Part shown: piece after piece, positions 44,305-52,527 of the stretch
Layout of the letters: each line of letters starts with the position of its first letter
Numbering within the stretch: the first letter of the stretch is position 1
From: Butyrivibrio sp.
Lineage (GTDB): Bacteria > Bacillota > Clostridia > Lachnospirales > Lachnospiraceae
Assembly: GCA_022486625.1 (NCBI GenBank)
Contig: JAKVKH010000002.1
Coordinates: forward strand, 158,799 to 222,798
DNA length: 64,000 bases
Direction of reading: 5' to 3'
Position numbers and translations under genes: made by a program
The notes under the pieces: generated by a model
What the model was told of the DNA's origin: nothing
Databases searched by the model: none
The model's input: the letters and a program-made list of their open reading frames with translations, nothing else

Positions 44305-45623
44305 ACATTGTATTATTATCCGGCGGCAGCGGTAAGCGCCTCTGGCCACTGTCCAATGATGTCAGGTCCAAACAGTTCATCAAAATGTTCCATGGAGAGG
44401 ATGGAGAACTGCAGTCCATGGTGCAGAGGGTATATCACCAGATCAAGACGGCAGATCCTGATGCGGAGATTACGATCGCCACGAGCAGGAAGCAGGTATC
44501 TGCCATTCACAATCAGCTTGGTGATCGTGTCTCAGTCTGTGTGGAGCCGGCGAGAAGAGATACCTTCCCGGCAATTGCGCTGGCAGCAGCATTCCTTCAT
44601 GATGAACGTAAGGTAGGACTGGATGAAGCTGTAGTGATCTGTCCGGTAGATCCGTATGTGGACGGCAGTTATTTTGACTGCTTCCATGAACTGGAACGGA
44701 TGGTGCAGAAGGGTGATTACAGACTGAACCTGATGGGTGTGGAACCGACCTACCCGAGTGAAAAGTATGGCTATATTATTCCGGAAACGGCAGCGCATAT
44801 CAGCCGGGTCAGTGAGTTCAGAGAAAAGCCTGATGTGGAAACGGCAAAAAAATATCTGGAAGAAGGGGCACTCTGGAACTGTGGCGTATTCGCATTCCGT
44901 CTGGGCTATGTGCTGGACCGCGCGCATGAACTCCTGAAATTTACAGATTATCAGGATCTGCATGACCGTTATGAAAGCTGTCAGAAAATCAGTTTTGACT
45001 ATGCGATCGGAGAACATGAGACTTCCATTGGTGTTGTACGATATGCCGGACAGTGGAAGGATATCGGATCATGGAATACTTTTGCAGAGGAAATGCACGA
45101 TCCGGTGATCGGAAACGCGCAGATGAATGATGCCTGTGAGAATTCCAATATTGTCAATGAACTGAATATTCCCATTCTGGGAATGGGACTTAAGAACATT
45201 ATCGTGGCGGCCTCCAACGATGGAATTCTGGTTGCGGATAAGGTACAGTCCAGTTATATCAAGCCATATGTGGAGCAGATGAAGCAGCAGATCATGTATG
45301 CAGAGAAGTCCTGGGGAAGTTTCACCGTGCTGGATGTACAGCCGGAGGCACTGACGATCCGCATCGTACTGCTTCCGGAGCATCAGCTGCATTATCACAG
45401 TCATGAGCATCGGGATGAAGTATGGACGATCATGAGCGGCAGCGGCATGGTAGTCATTAACGGGAAACGCAGAGATGTGGGAACCGGAGATGTGATCCGC
45501 ATTCCTGCGGGAACCAGACATACAGTGATCGCAGTATCAGAGCTGAAGATCATTGAAGTACAGATGGGAAAAGATATTACGGTAGAAGATAAGATCAAAT
45601 ATGATCTTCCGGATAAAAAATAA
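44301..45623 (+). CDS. manC: Bifunctional mannose-1-phosphate guanylyltransferase / mannose-6-phosphate isomerase
   Basis: The 440-residue protein has two domains. The N-terminal nucleotidyltransferase opens MNIVLLSGGSGKRLWPLS (GTP-binding loop), with EPARRDTFPAIALA near 85, ICPVDPYVD near 115, and FREKPD near 175, where the Lys contacts mannose phosphate. The C-terminal cupin is the type II phosphomannose isomerase: ILLPEHQLHYHSHEHRDEVW near 355-375 provides the zinc His and Glu ligands, and IPAGTRHTV near 405 a further His. It makes GDP-mannose for mannosyl transfer, and GDP-fucose also derives from GDP-mannose through Gmd and Fcl, absent here. ATG 44301 overlaps the previous stop; longer readings would lie inside that gene. 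Sampled GC is higher than its neighbours. Confidence 0.93.
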   Translation: MNIVLLSGGSGKRLWPLSNDVRSKQFIKMFHGEDGELQSMVQRVYHQIKTADPDAEITIATSRKQVSAIHNQLGDRVSVCVEPARRDTFPAIALAAAFLHDERKVGLDEAVVICPVDPYVDGSYFDCFHELERMVQKGDYRLNLMGVEPTYPSEKYGYIIPETAAHISRVSEFREKPDVETAKKYLEEGALWNCGVFAFRLGYVLDRAHELLKFTDYQDLHDRYESCQKISFDYAIGEHETSIGVVRYAGQWKDIGSWNTFAEEMHDPVIGNAQMNDACENSNIVNELNIPILGMGLKNIIVAASNDGILVADKVQSSYIKPYVEQMKQQIMYAEKSWGSFTVLDVQPEALTIRIVLLPEHQLHYHSHEHRDEVWTIMSGSGMVVINGKRRDVGTGDVIRIPAGTRHTVIAVSELKIIEVQMGKDITVEDKIKYDLPDKK

Positions 45624-45659
45624 TGATATCAGGTATATAAAGAGTGAGGAAAATACATA

Positions 45660-47309
45660 ATGGACGATACAGCTGAAAATGGCGGTGGAAAATTTCATAG
45701 AATTGTACATGTACTGACATGGATTTTTTTTGTACCGTTTTCACTGGCAGTATTTTTGGTTCTGGGAGTGAGTTTTTTTACAACAATATATTATGACCTG
45801 AATCAGGGAGCTGATTTGCCACGCTTTGGCAGAGAAAATATACCGCTTTTATTGTTGCTTACTGCGTCAGTACTGGGAATTTTATATTTTCTGAACAGGA
45901 ACAGTTGGATTTTGCAGGGGAAGAGTGTGCATGTATATGTGCAGAATCACCTGCTGCCTGGCAGCAGGGCATTACGCATTGCATTGATATGGTGCACAGC
46001 GGTATGCATGTGGCTGATACTTATGGTTCGTGGGCTTGCAGTTAATGATGGATTAAAGTTGGATGTTGTGATAAATGATTTTATGACTGGTAATTTTCAT
46101 GCACTTACAGAACCGGGAGGTTACCTGTTTCTGTGCCCACATCAATTGGGATATGTAGCAATCGGACAGTTCCTGTATCTTCTTTTTGGTGCGAGTAATT
46201 ATATTGTGTATCAGTTGCTAAATATGATTTCTATTCTGATTACAATCTGGATGCTTTATGAAATTGCCTGGGAATTATTTGAAAACAGGAAAATATGTAA
46301 TCTCATGGCAATTATGTCTATGGGAATGCTGTTTCTGTATGTATATTCTACGCTGGTATACAACGATATCTGGAGCCTGGCACCGGAGGCAACTTCAATC
46401 TATCTGATGTTAAGGTATCTGAAATATCACAGGACAGGGGATGCAATCTGGAGTAGTGTACTGATCGGAGCAGCTATCGTAATAAAGCAGAATTCTTTTA
46501 TTGCCATGGCAGCAATGGTGGTTATGATGATTCTGGATGCTGTTCGTGAACTGGATATGAAAAAAAGAGTAAGCTGTCGCAATATACTGATAAAAAGGAT
46601 GTTACTGATTGTACTGCTGGTAATTGTTTCAAAAGGAATTACATTCTGTGTTGATACAGCATATGTAGAAGTTACCGGACTTAAAATGATGCCAAAGGGA
46701 GAACCGGCCACTACCTATATTGCGATGGGAATGCATGAAGGCGATGGAGAATGGGGCTGGTATAACGGATACAATGTCGACACGTATGGAAACAGTGGAT
46801 TTGACTGGAATCTGGCTAATCAGACGGCGATTTCCAATATAAAGGAAAGAATAGCTGAATTCTCCGACAGACCATTACATGGCGGCAGATTTTATCTGAG
46901 GAAATTTCTGACACAGTGGGCAGATCCGACATGCATCAGCATGCGTAATCTGGAACTGACGAGTCGTCACGTGGATGGACAACCGGAGCTTATGTATTCT
47001 GTAATCTATGGGAAAGGGAGAACGTTATTCTCCTGGATCATGAATGTGTATCAGATGGTTGTATACATTGGCACCGGCATATATTGCATCGGTATATTCA
47101 GATCCAGAAGATTTTCGTTTTATCAGGCACTGCCTGTTTTGTTTATTTTGGGAGGCATGGTATTTCATGAATTATGGGAAGGGTCCAGCAGGTATACAAT
47201 TCGCTATTTTGTAATGATGCTGCCATATGCGTCCTATGGAATATATCAGTTGGTCAGTATCATGAATGGAGAAAACAAGCGGGAGTCGGATTATCGCTTT
47301 AATCTGTAA
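45660..47309 (+). CDS. Polytopic membrane protein, probable GT-C glycosyltransferase
   Basis: The protein has 549 residues with a short hydrophilic N-terminus and 11-12 helices. The outer loops carry GLAVNDGLKLDVVINDFMTG near 125 and LTEPGGYLFLCPHQLGYVA near 148. NDIWSLAPEATSIYLMLRYLKYH near 240 repeats the pattern of bacterial GT39/PIG-V-like proteins that use polyprenyl-phosphate sugars. A large loop near 335-400 (KGEPATTYIAMGMHEGDG, NGYNVDTYGNSGFDWN) is probably extracytoplasmic and holds the acceptor site. GAGTGAGGA lies upstream of ATG 45660. Its stop codon region overlaps the end of the convergent gene by 19 bases. Specific family not recognised. Confidence 0.67.
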   Translation: MDDTAENGGGKFHRIVHVLTWIFFVPFSLAVFLVLGVSFFTTIYYDLNQGADLPRFGRENIPLLLLLTASVLGILYFLNRNSWILQGKSVHVYVQNHLLPGSRALRIALIWCTAVCMWLILMVRGLAVNDGLKLDVVINDFMTGNFHALTEPGGYLFLCPHQLGYVAIGQFLYLLFGASNYIVYQLLNMISILITIWMLYEIAWELFENRKICNLMAIMSMGMLFLYVYSTLVYNDIWSLAPEATSIYLMLRYLKYHRTGDAIWSSVLIGAAIVIKQNSFIAMAAMVVMMILDAVRELDMKKRVSCRNILIKRMLLIVLLVIVSKGITFCVDTAYVEVTGLKMMPKGEPATTYIAMGMHEGDGEWGWYNGYNVDTYGNSGFDWNLANQTAISNIKERIAEFSDRPLHGGRFYLRKFLTQWADPTCISMRNLELTSRHVDGQPELMYSVIYGKGRTLFSWIMNVYQMVVYIGTGIYCIGIFRSRRFSFYQALPVLFILGGMVFHELWEGSSRYTIRYFVMMLPYASYGIYQLVSIMNGENKRESDYRFNL

Positions 47310-48772
47310 AGCCCAAGACCATCTTTCGTGGCATAAATCAGTTCATAATTATTAATGGTTGAAAAATATTCTATATAAGCGGGATCCCTGTAGTTCTGTA
47401 ATACGACGAGCAGGGGTCTTTTTGTTTTCAGATCATTCTGAAATTCCGTATACATTTTGGGATCAATGCTGCATACAGGTATCTGATAGGAATATTTTGA
47501 TGCAGAAAGTCGGTGACTGGCAACATATATAAAATCATAATTTCCAATTACCTGAATTGGATCACTCTCACTGGTAGAAGATTCGATCTGATTGAGCAGA
47601 TTTCTGGTATCATCATCTACAGCAAGAGATTCTGCAGGAGAACTCCAGGTAGCGACTGCATTGCCAATGTTGTCTGCCCATACAGGATATACAGTGTTGA
47701 TTGTCAGATACAGGAGAAAAAGTAAAGTGACTGACCTGGATCGTTCATGGCTGTTTATATATTGAATCAAGGCGCTGACCGGGTAAATGTACATGGGAAG
47801 CAGAATGAGACCATAATGCATAAAGGTCTTTCCGGACATGGAAATGAGAATAAGGGTACAGATTTCATAAATCAGGTATATGACATTGATACGGACATTC
47901 TTTTTTGTGTACAGAAGGAAAAAAGTGGCGATCAGTGACAACAGGCACATGGGAGAGTCAAACCAGAGTTTCAGCACGGGGAATATGCCGAATGCATTTT
48001 CATCACGCTGATTGGCGATGTATTCTCTGTTGAATACAAAGTATGTATTTATGAAATCAGCAAAGGCATTGCCATGAATTAACCATATGAATAATGGCAG
48101 TAACATGATTGCACATCCAATCAGAAAGAAAAGCAAAAATCTGACGGGAAAAACTTTGTTTTCCTTGAGACTTTTGAATAAAACAGCAAGACAAAATACA
48201 ATCCAGATAGATACCATATTTGCTCTTAGCATTAAAACGGCACTGAAACTGAAACCGCAGATAATCAGGCGGCATGTACTGATTCTGTTGTTGATGAAGT
48301 AATCAAGGAAGATGAACAGAGATACAGCAATGAACGGGAGTGCATATTCTTCCGATAAATTTCCGCCTTCGAAATAATCACCGATCTGAGTCAGAATGAA
48401 CAGAACCAGAAAGCAGGAGAGAAGTTTATTCACAGACAGACGGGCAATTTTATAGAGAGCGAATGTAAAGACAGACAATGAAATCAGTTCAATGATCCAG
48501 ATGCCACGGTAATAGGAAAGAAGGTTACCCAAATAATTGATTATATACAGAAGAGGGCCTTTGTGATCAAAGGTGTCTTTGTATGGCATACCACCCTTTG
48601 ACATGAGCAAAGCAACATATTTGAATATATTGCTGTCATTGCTTGAGATTCCGGAACTCCATAGATTAAGAGGACTTTTCATAAGAATAATGACAGACAC
48701 GGAAATAAGAAACAGAAAAATGATCAAATTTGAAAAAAGCTGTTTGACTGTATAGTGCTTTAATGGATTCAT
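47291..48772 (-). CDS. Polytopic GT-C-like (GT39-type) membrane protein, inverted
   Basis: The protein has 493 residues, eleven or so helices and a soluble C-terminal domain from about 385. After helix one come SSNDSNIFKYVALLMSKGGM and PYKDTFDHKGPLLYIINYLG, the same acidic loop and Y-x-D-x-x-x-x-K-G-P-x-L-Y order as at 25813. GGNLSEEYALPFIAVSLF near 135 matches GGAAEEFCLPLLAYSLY there. It is therefore probably a paralogue of the 25813 gene in the opposite orientation. It starts three bases after the GT2 gene on the same strand, which would supply the polyprenyl-phosphate sugar. Convergent overlap of 19 bases with the + gene leaves no room for a separate terminator. Confidence 0.75.
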   Translation of the reverse strand: MNPLKHYTVKQLFSNLIIFLFLISVSVIILMKSPLNLWSSGISSNDSNIFKYVALLMSKGGMPYKDTFDHKGPLLYIINYLGNLLSYYRGIWIIELISLSVFTFALYKIARLSVNKLLSCFLVLFILTQIGDYFEGGNLSEEYALPFIAVSLFIFLDYFINNRISTCRLIICGFSFSAVLMLRANMVSIWIVFCLAVLFKSLKENKVFPVRFLLFFLIGCAIMLLPLFIWLIHGNAFADFINTYFVFNREYIANQRDENAFGIFPVLKLWFDSPMCLLSLIATFFLLYTKKNVRINVIYLIYEICTLILISMSGKTFMHYGLILLPMYIYPVSALIQYINSHERSRSVTLLFLLYLTINTVYPVWADNIGNAVATWSSPAESLAVDDDTRNLLNQIESSTSESDPIQVIGNYDFIYVASHRLSASKYSYQIPVCSIDPKMYTEFQNDLKTKRPLLVVLQNYRDPAYIEYFSTINNYELIYATKDGLGLYRLKR

Positions 48773-48775
48773 TGA

Positions 48776-49495
48776 TTAATTCATACCTTTCTTTAACTGA
48801 CTGAAATCTTTCAGGGCTTTGATACCAATCCGGATGATCTTTTTTATATTAATGGAATTTGTTCCACCTTGCCTGGGCTTAAAGGAAATAACCTGAAACG
48901 TTGTTTTTTCCTTATAATGTACAAAATAAGCAGTCAACATAATGTTGGGAAGATTATAATCAGGAGGTAACCTGTACAGATATTTTTTTAATGTTTCAGC
49001 CTTCATCAGACGAAAGGGGGCATTTGCATCCGGAACATTTATATTGAAATAGAGTTTCAGAAGGAAACAGACAACTTTTTCAACAAAGGCTCTGTCTTTT
49101 CCGTCACCTCTTATGGTGCGTTTACCAAAAATACCGTCGTAACTGTCTTTCATTTTCCAAAAAGCTTCAAACTCGTCAGGGGAAGTCTGACCATCGGAAT
49201 CAGTCTGGAAAATATAGTCGGCGCCGGATTTAATTGCATAATCATATGCAAAGATTACGGTAGGTCCGTGACCTGAATTGGACTTATCAATCATTTGAAA
49301 TAAAGGATATTTTTGCATTAAGGTCTTACCGATTCTGGAAGTACTGTCTTTGCTTCCGTCATTAAAGACAAGCAGTCGGGATTGGCCATCTGCGTTATGG
49401 CGTTGTATTACCGGATACCAGGATGTAACAGTTTCTTCAATGTTTGATTCCTCATTGTAGGCAGGCATAACAATATACAGAACATCGTTGTTCAT
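48776..49495 (-). CDS. GT2 polyprenyl-phosphate sugar synthase-like, inverted
   Basis: The 239-residue soluble GT-A enzyme opens VLYIVMPAYNEESNIEETV, with LVFNDGSKDSTSRIG near 44 and IFQTDSDGQTSPDEF near 95 (D-S-D metal site). GKRTIRGDGKDRAFVEKV and FRLMKAETLKKYL follow, as in DPM1/dolichyl-phosphate-sugar synthases. No C-terminal helices are present, unlike the 40556 gene. The GT-C-like gene lies three bases downstream, so this is a donor-synthase plus transferase pair. GAGGTGA precedes the start, and a TATAAT-based promoter reads into it from the divergent gap. Donor sugar unknown. Confidence 0.87.
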   Translation of the reverse strand: MNNDVLYIVMPAYNEESNIEETVTSWYPVIQRHNADGQSRLLVFNDGSKDSTSRIGKTLMQKYPLFQMIDKSNSGHGPTVIFAYDYAIKSGADYIFQTDSDGQTSPDEFEAFWKMKDSYDGIFGKRTIRGDGKDRAFVEKVVCFLLKLYFNINVPDANAPFRLMKAETLKKYLYRLPPDYNLPNIMLTAYFVHYKEKTTFQVISFKPRQGGTNSINIKKIIRIGIKALKDFSQLKKGMN

Positions 49496-49535
49496 GAATC
49501 ACCTCATAAAATTATATTTAGTCAACAATGCCATT

Positions 49536-49564
49536 ATTATAGCGCAGAGACGGTTAAATGTGTA
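49536..49564 (-). promoter_or_regulatory. Promoter of the inverted GT2/GT-C pair
   Basis: On the minus strand, TATAAT (49536-49541) follows TACACA (49559-49564) with 17 bases between. The -10 is perfect and the -35 matches four of six. Transcription would begin near 49529, leaving a leader of about 35 bases with GAGGTGA before the start codon at 49495. The -10 box is unambiguous, the -35 weaker. Confidence 0.58.
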
Positions 49565-49617
49565 CTGACAATTGAATTTCTGGGAAGCATATGGATACTG
49601 ATATGGAGAATGCGGTT

Positions 49618-49647
49618 CTGTCAATCAGAAGTACTTTGTGATATACT
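49618..49647 (+). promoter_or_regulatory. Divergent promoter opening region 3
   Basis: TATACT (49642-49647) is preceded by TG one base earlier (TGATATACT), an extended -10 element. CTGTCA (49618-49623) lies 18 bases upstream as a four-of-six -35. Transcription would begin near 49654. GAGGA lies just before ATG 49693. With the opposite promoter at 49536 it makes the 197-base gap a two-way regulatory region. Confidence 0.55.
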
Positions 49648-49692
49648 TAATTTGTTTTATTATGCGATTCGGACAGGAATGAGGAAAATTGC

Positions 49693-50400
49693 ATGAAATG
49701 TCTTCTTATTATTCCAGCATATAATGAAAGCGGGAATATTGAACAGGTCATTGAAAACATCAGAGAAAAATGCGGCTTTGCAGATTACTTGGTGGTAGAT
49801 GACTGTTCTTCTGATAATACAAAAGAAAAATTACGGAAGATTGGTGCCGAGTATATTTCAGCTCCGGTTAATCTTGGAATCGGCGGAGCTGTACAGGCAG
49901 GATACCGTTATGCGCTCCAGAATGATTACGATATTGCCATTCAGGTAGATGGTGATGGGCAACATGATGTCTCTTATGTGCAGGAGATGGTCAGGCTGAT
50001 CAGCGACGGGCAGGCAGATATTGTGATCGGTTCCAGATTTATTGATAAGGAAGGATTTCAGTCTTCCGGGATGCGCCGGGCGGGAATCAGTTTCCTGAGT
50101 GGTCTGATCCTGCTGCTGTGCGGGAAGCGAATCCGTGATGTGACGAGCGGATTCAGGGCGGTAAACAGACAGTTTATCAAGCTTTATGCCAGTGATTATC
50201 CGGATGATTATCCGGAACCGGAAGCAATTGTCACGGCACTGATTAATGGAGGCAGGATTACAGAAATTCCGGTTGTCATGCATGAGAGAATTTCAGGAAC
50301 CAGTTCGATTAATTTAAAACGCTCAGTATATTATATGATCAAGGTGACATTGGCGATTCTGATCTGCCGGCTCAGCCTTGGTTTTCGCAGAGCAAAGTAA
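49693..50400 (+). CDS. GT2 polyprenyl-phosphate sugar synthase-like
   Basis: The protein has 235 residues and begins CLLIIPAYNESGNIEQVIEN, then VVDDCSSDNTKEKL and, at the metal site, IQVDGDGQHDVSYVQEMV. VIGSRFIDKEGF and DVTSGFRAVNR follow. This set defines the DPM1/GtrB-like clade that couples a sugar to a polyprenyl phosphate. It has only one weak hydrophobic stretch at the C-terminus (YMIKVTLAILICRLSLGF). The next gene encodes a DUF2304 membrane protein, its frequent neighbour, which may provide the missing membrane anchor. It is the first gene of region 3, after a promoter and GAGGA. Confidence 0.89.
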   Translation: MKCLLIIPAYNESGNIEQVIENIREKCGFADYLVVDDCSSDNTKEKLRKIGAEYISAPVNLGIGGAVQAGYRYALQNDYDIAIQVDGDGQHDVSYVQEMVRLISDGQADIVIGSRFIDKEGFQSSGMRRAGISFLSGLILLLCGKRIRDVTSGFRAVNRQFIKLYASDYPDDYPEPEAIVTALINGGRITEIPVVMHERISGTSSINLKRSVYYMIKVTLAILICRLSLGFRRAK

Positions 50401-50417
50401 GTGTCAGGAGAATAGAA

Positions 50418-50777
50418 ATGATTGGTGGAACACTTCGTGCATCATTGATTATCGGGGTATTGATCTATTTTGTGATTATTCTGAAATTTCTTAAGGATAA
50501 ATCACTTTCGTTGAAGTACACACTTTTATGGATTTTCAGTGGTGTGGTGATGGGCATATTTGTGATATTTCCGGAACTGCTCTCCAGAATTATTGGAATC
50601 GTCGGCATTCAGAGTAACATGAATGGGCTGTTTGTATTTGGAATTGCGTTTCTGATGATGATCATGATGTCAATTACCTCAATTGTCTCCAGACAGAATA
50701 AGAAGATTCGGACACTGATTCAGGAAAATGCGATTCTGGAGAAACGAATCAGAGAGTTAGAGCAAAAAGAAATTTAA
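50418..50777 (+). CDS. DUF2304 family small membrane protein
   Basis: This 119-residue protein has three hydrophobic helices (about 8-24, 34-52 and 68-90) and a charged coiled-coil tail (RQNKKIRTLIQENAILEKRI). The arrangement and the K-Y-x-x-L-W-x-x-x-G motif (KYTLLWIFSGVVMG) match DUF2304, which very often follows a GT2 gene of the polyprenyl-phosphate type. It is presumably a membrane partner of the preceding enzyme, comparable to the helices fused to GtrB proteins. It has no known catalytic residues. 17 bases separate the two genes. Confidence 0.83.
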   Translation: MIGGTLRASLIIGVLIYFVIILKFLKDKSLSLKYTLLWIFSGVVMGIFVIFPELLSRIIGIVGIQSNMNGLFVFGIAFLMMIMMSITSIVSRQNKKIRTLIQENAILEKRIRELEQKEI

Positions 50778-50795
50778 AAAAGTATTTTGTGCGAA

Positions 50796-51587
50796 ATGAG
50801 CGATATGAATGAGAATAAATATAAATTTACGATAATTACGGTCTGTTACAATGCTGAAGAAACGATTGGCAGGACAATTCAGTCGCTGATGATGCAAACA
50901 TATAAAAATTACGAATACATCATCAAGGATGGATGTTCGACCGATGGAACAGTCAGGGCAGTATATTCATGTCTGAATGAATCTGATTCAATTCATATTA
51001 TCAGTGCAGCAGATGCCGGGATATATGATGCAATGAATCAGGCGCTGAATACTGCAAGAGGAGAGTATGTTTATTTTCTGAATGCGGGAGACGTGTTTTA
51101 TGACCCGGAGGTTCTGGAACATATTGCACAGGTAATCACACAAAACGAAAATGATATTGTTTATGGTGATATTGTCTGGAGTGATAATGGCAGGCTCAAT
51201 GGCAGAAAGTACAGTGGCATTTGTGCAAGGAAAATATATGCCTTATCGGGGGATTGCATCTGTCATCAGGCAATGTTTGCCAAAAGGATATTATTTGATA
51301 AGAAAGCATTTGACACATCATTTCGTGTCTGTGCAGATAAAGAGTGGCAGTTATATCAGATTTGTGCAGGAACATCCTTTTACCACGCAGATCGGATAAT
51401 TGCTGAAGTTCTGGTTTCCGGGTTCAGTACAGAACATCTTCGGGAATTTGAAACGGAAACCAGCAGATGTGTTCATGAATATTGCCCAAAGGAAGAATGG
51501 ATTTATAAAATTGTTGTGTTTATGAAAAATAATAAGCTGCTTCTTGGATTTTGCAGAACAATAGAAAAAGCATTTTTTATGAAGTAA
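50796..51587 (+). CDS. GT2 glycosyltransferase
   Basis: The 263-residue soluble protein reads KFTIITVCYNAEETIGRTIQ at the start, YIIKDGCSTDGTVRAVY near 38, DAGIYDAMNQALNTARGEYV near 73 and FLNAGDVFYDPEVL near 95. The I-K-D-G-x-S-T-D-G-T and D-x-G-I-Y-D-A-M-N motifs define a frequent capsular GT2 subgroup (WcaE/WcaA-like). CHQAMFAKR near 155 also fits. The start is uncertain: ATG 50796 and 50805 are in frame, neither with a strong ribosome binding site. The gene lies ten bases or so after DUF2304. Donor unknown. Confidence 0.88.
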   Translation: MSDMNENKYKFTIITVCYNAEETIGRTIQSLMMQTYKNYEYIIKDGCSTDGTVRAVYSCLNESDSIHIISAADAGIYDAMNQALNTARGEYVYFLNAGDVFYDPEVLEHIAQVITQNENDIVYGDIVWSDNGRLNGRKYSGICARKIYALSGDCICHQAMFAKRILFDKKAFDTSFRVCADKEWQLYQICAGTSFYHADRIIAEVLVSGFSTEHLREFETETSRCVHEYCPKEEWIYKIVVFMKNNKLLLGFCRTIEKAFFMK

Positions 51588-51618
51588 TGTAGTTTAAGCA
51601 TAGATGATGGAGGCATTG

Positions 51619-52527
51619 ATGTCATATACACCAGTAGTGCTGTTTGCATATAAGCGTAAAGATAAACTGAATATGTGTCTGGAATCATTAGAAAAGAATG
51701 CGGAAGCAGACAGTACGGAACTTTATATATTTGCAGATGGGGCAAAAGGTGCAGAAGATGCAGGGCAGGTAAAAGAGGTAAAAGAATATCTGAGAGATTA
51801 TCAGCACAAAAGCAAGTTTAAAGCAGTACATATTATTGAACAGACAGAGAATCAAGGGCTTGCTGCATCAGTGATCATGGGGGTTACAGAGGTAATACAA
51901 AAGACCGGTCAGGTGATTGTAGTAGAAGATGATCTGGTTTGCTCGACGGATTTTCTGCAGTATATGAATGGGGCATTGGATTTTTACAGAGATGAGAAAC
52001 AATATGGATCGGTCAGTGCTTATACTGCCTCTATGAAAGCACTTGAGAAATATGATAAAGATATATATGTAACAGGAAAAGGTGAATGCTGGGGATGGGG
52101 AACCTGGGAAGATCGTTGGATGAAGGTTGACTGGGCAGTTACAGATTTTGAACAATACAGGAATGATAAGACTCAGCGCAGAGATTTTGAACATCTTCAA
52201 TATGGATTGGATCGTATGCTGATCAGACAGATGAAAGATGAGATAGATTCCTGGGCGGTCAGGTGGTGTTATCATCTGTTTAAATATGGCCTGTTAACCA
52301 TATATCCTACATATAGCCGTATTCTTAATAAAGGATTGGATGGCAGTGGAACAAATTGCAGTATCAGCGATTTATCAAACGAAGCATGGGATGCTGAAAC
52401 ATTCAGAAAATGCAGATATGAAATTTTACCTGTTAATATGAAACTGGAGAGAATGGCAGCACTGGCAGAAAAGCCTTCTGTAATTACAAGAGTAAAGGAT
52501 TTTATAAAATCCGGGAGCCATAAATAA
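51619..52527 (+). CDS. GT-A fold sugar transferase (GNT-I/WcaA-like)
   Basis: The 302-residue protein opens TPVVLFAYKRKDKLNMCLES and has LYIFADGAKGAEDAGQVKEV near 40, ENQGLAASVIMGVTEVI near 80 and VIVVEDDLVCSTDF near 102. The E-D-D is the metal-binding site at the end of a strand, as in GlcNAc-transferase I-like proteins. CWGWGTWEDRWMKVDW near 160 is another conserved feature of the bacterial group. I start at ATG 51619 because GGAGG lies five bases upstream; two earlier ATGs fall on or before that site. The next gene begins immediately after its stop. Specificity unknown. Confidence 0.8.
   Translation: MSYTPVVLFAYKRKDKLNMCLESLEKNAEADSTELYIFADGAKGAEDAGQVKEVKEYLRDYQHKSKFKAVHIIEQTENQGLAASVIMGVTEVIQKTGQVIVVEDDLVCSTDFLQYMNGALDFYRDEKQYGSVSAYTASMKALEKYDKDIYVTGKGECWGWGTWEDRWMKVDWAVTDFEQYRNDKTQRRDFEHLQYGLDRMLIRQMKDEIDSWAVRWCYHLFKYGLLTIYPTYSRILNKGLDGSGTNCSISDLSNEAWDAETFRKCRYEILPVNMKLERMAALAEKPSVITRVKDFIKSGSHK

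Noticed and set aside
47280..47330. Bidirectional terminator at the convergent gene ends
   Set aside because: No inverted repeat with a T run on either strand was visible; the two coding ends overlap.
49511..49516. A second minus-strand TATAAT near the start of the inverted GT2 gene
   Set aside because: A transcript from it would begin at about the ribosome binding site itself, leaving no leader; the box at 49536 fits better.
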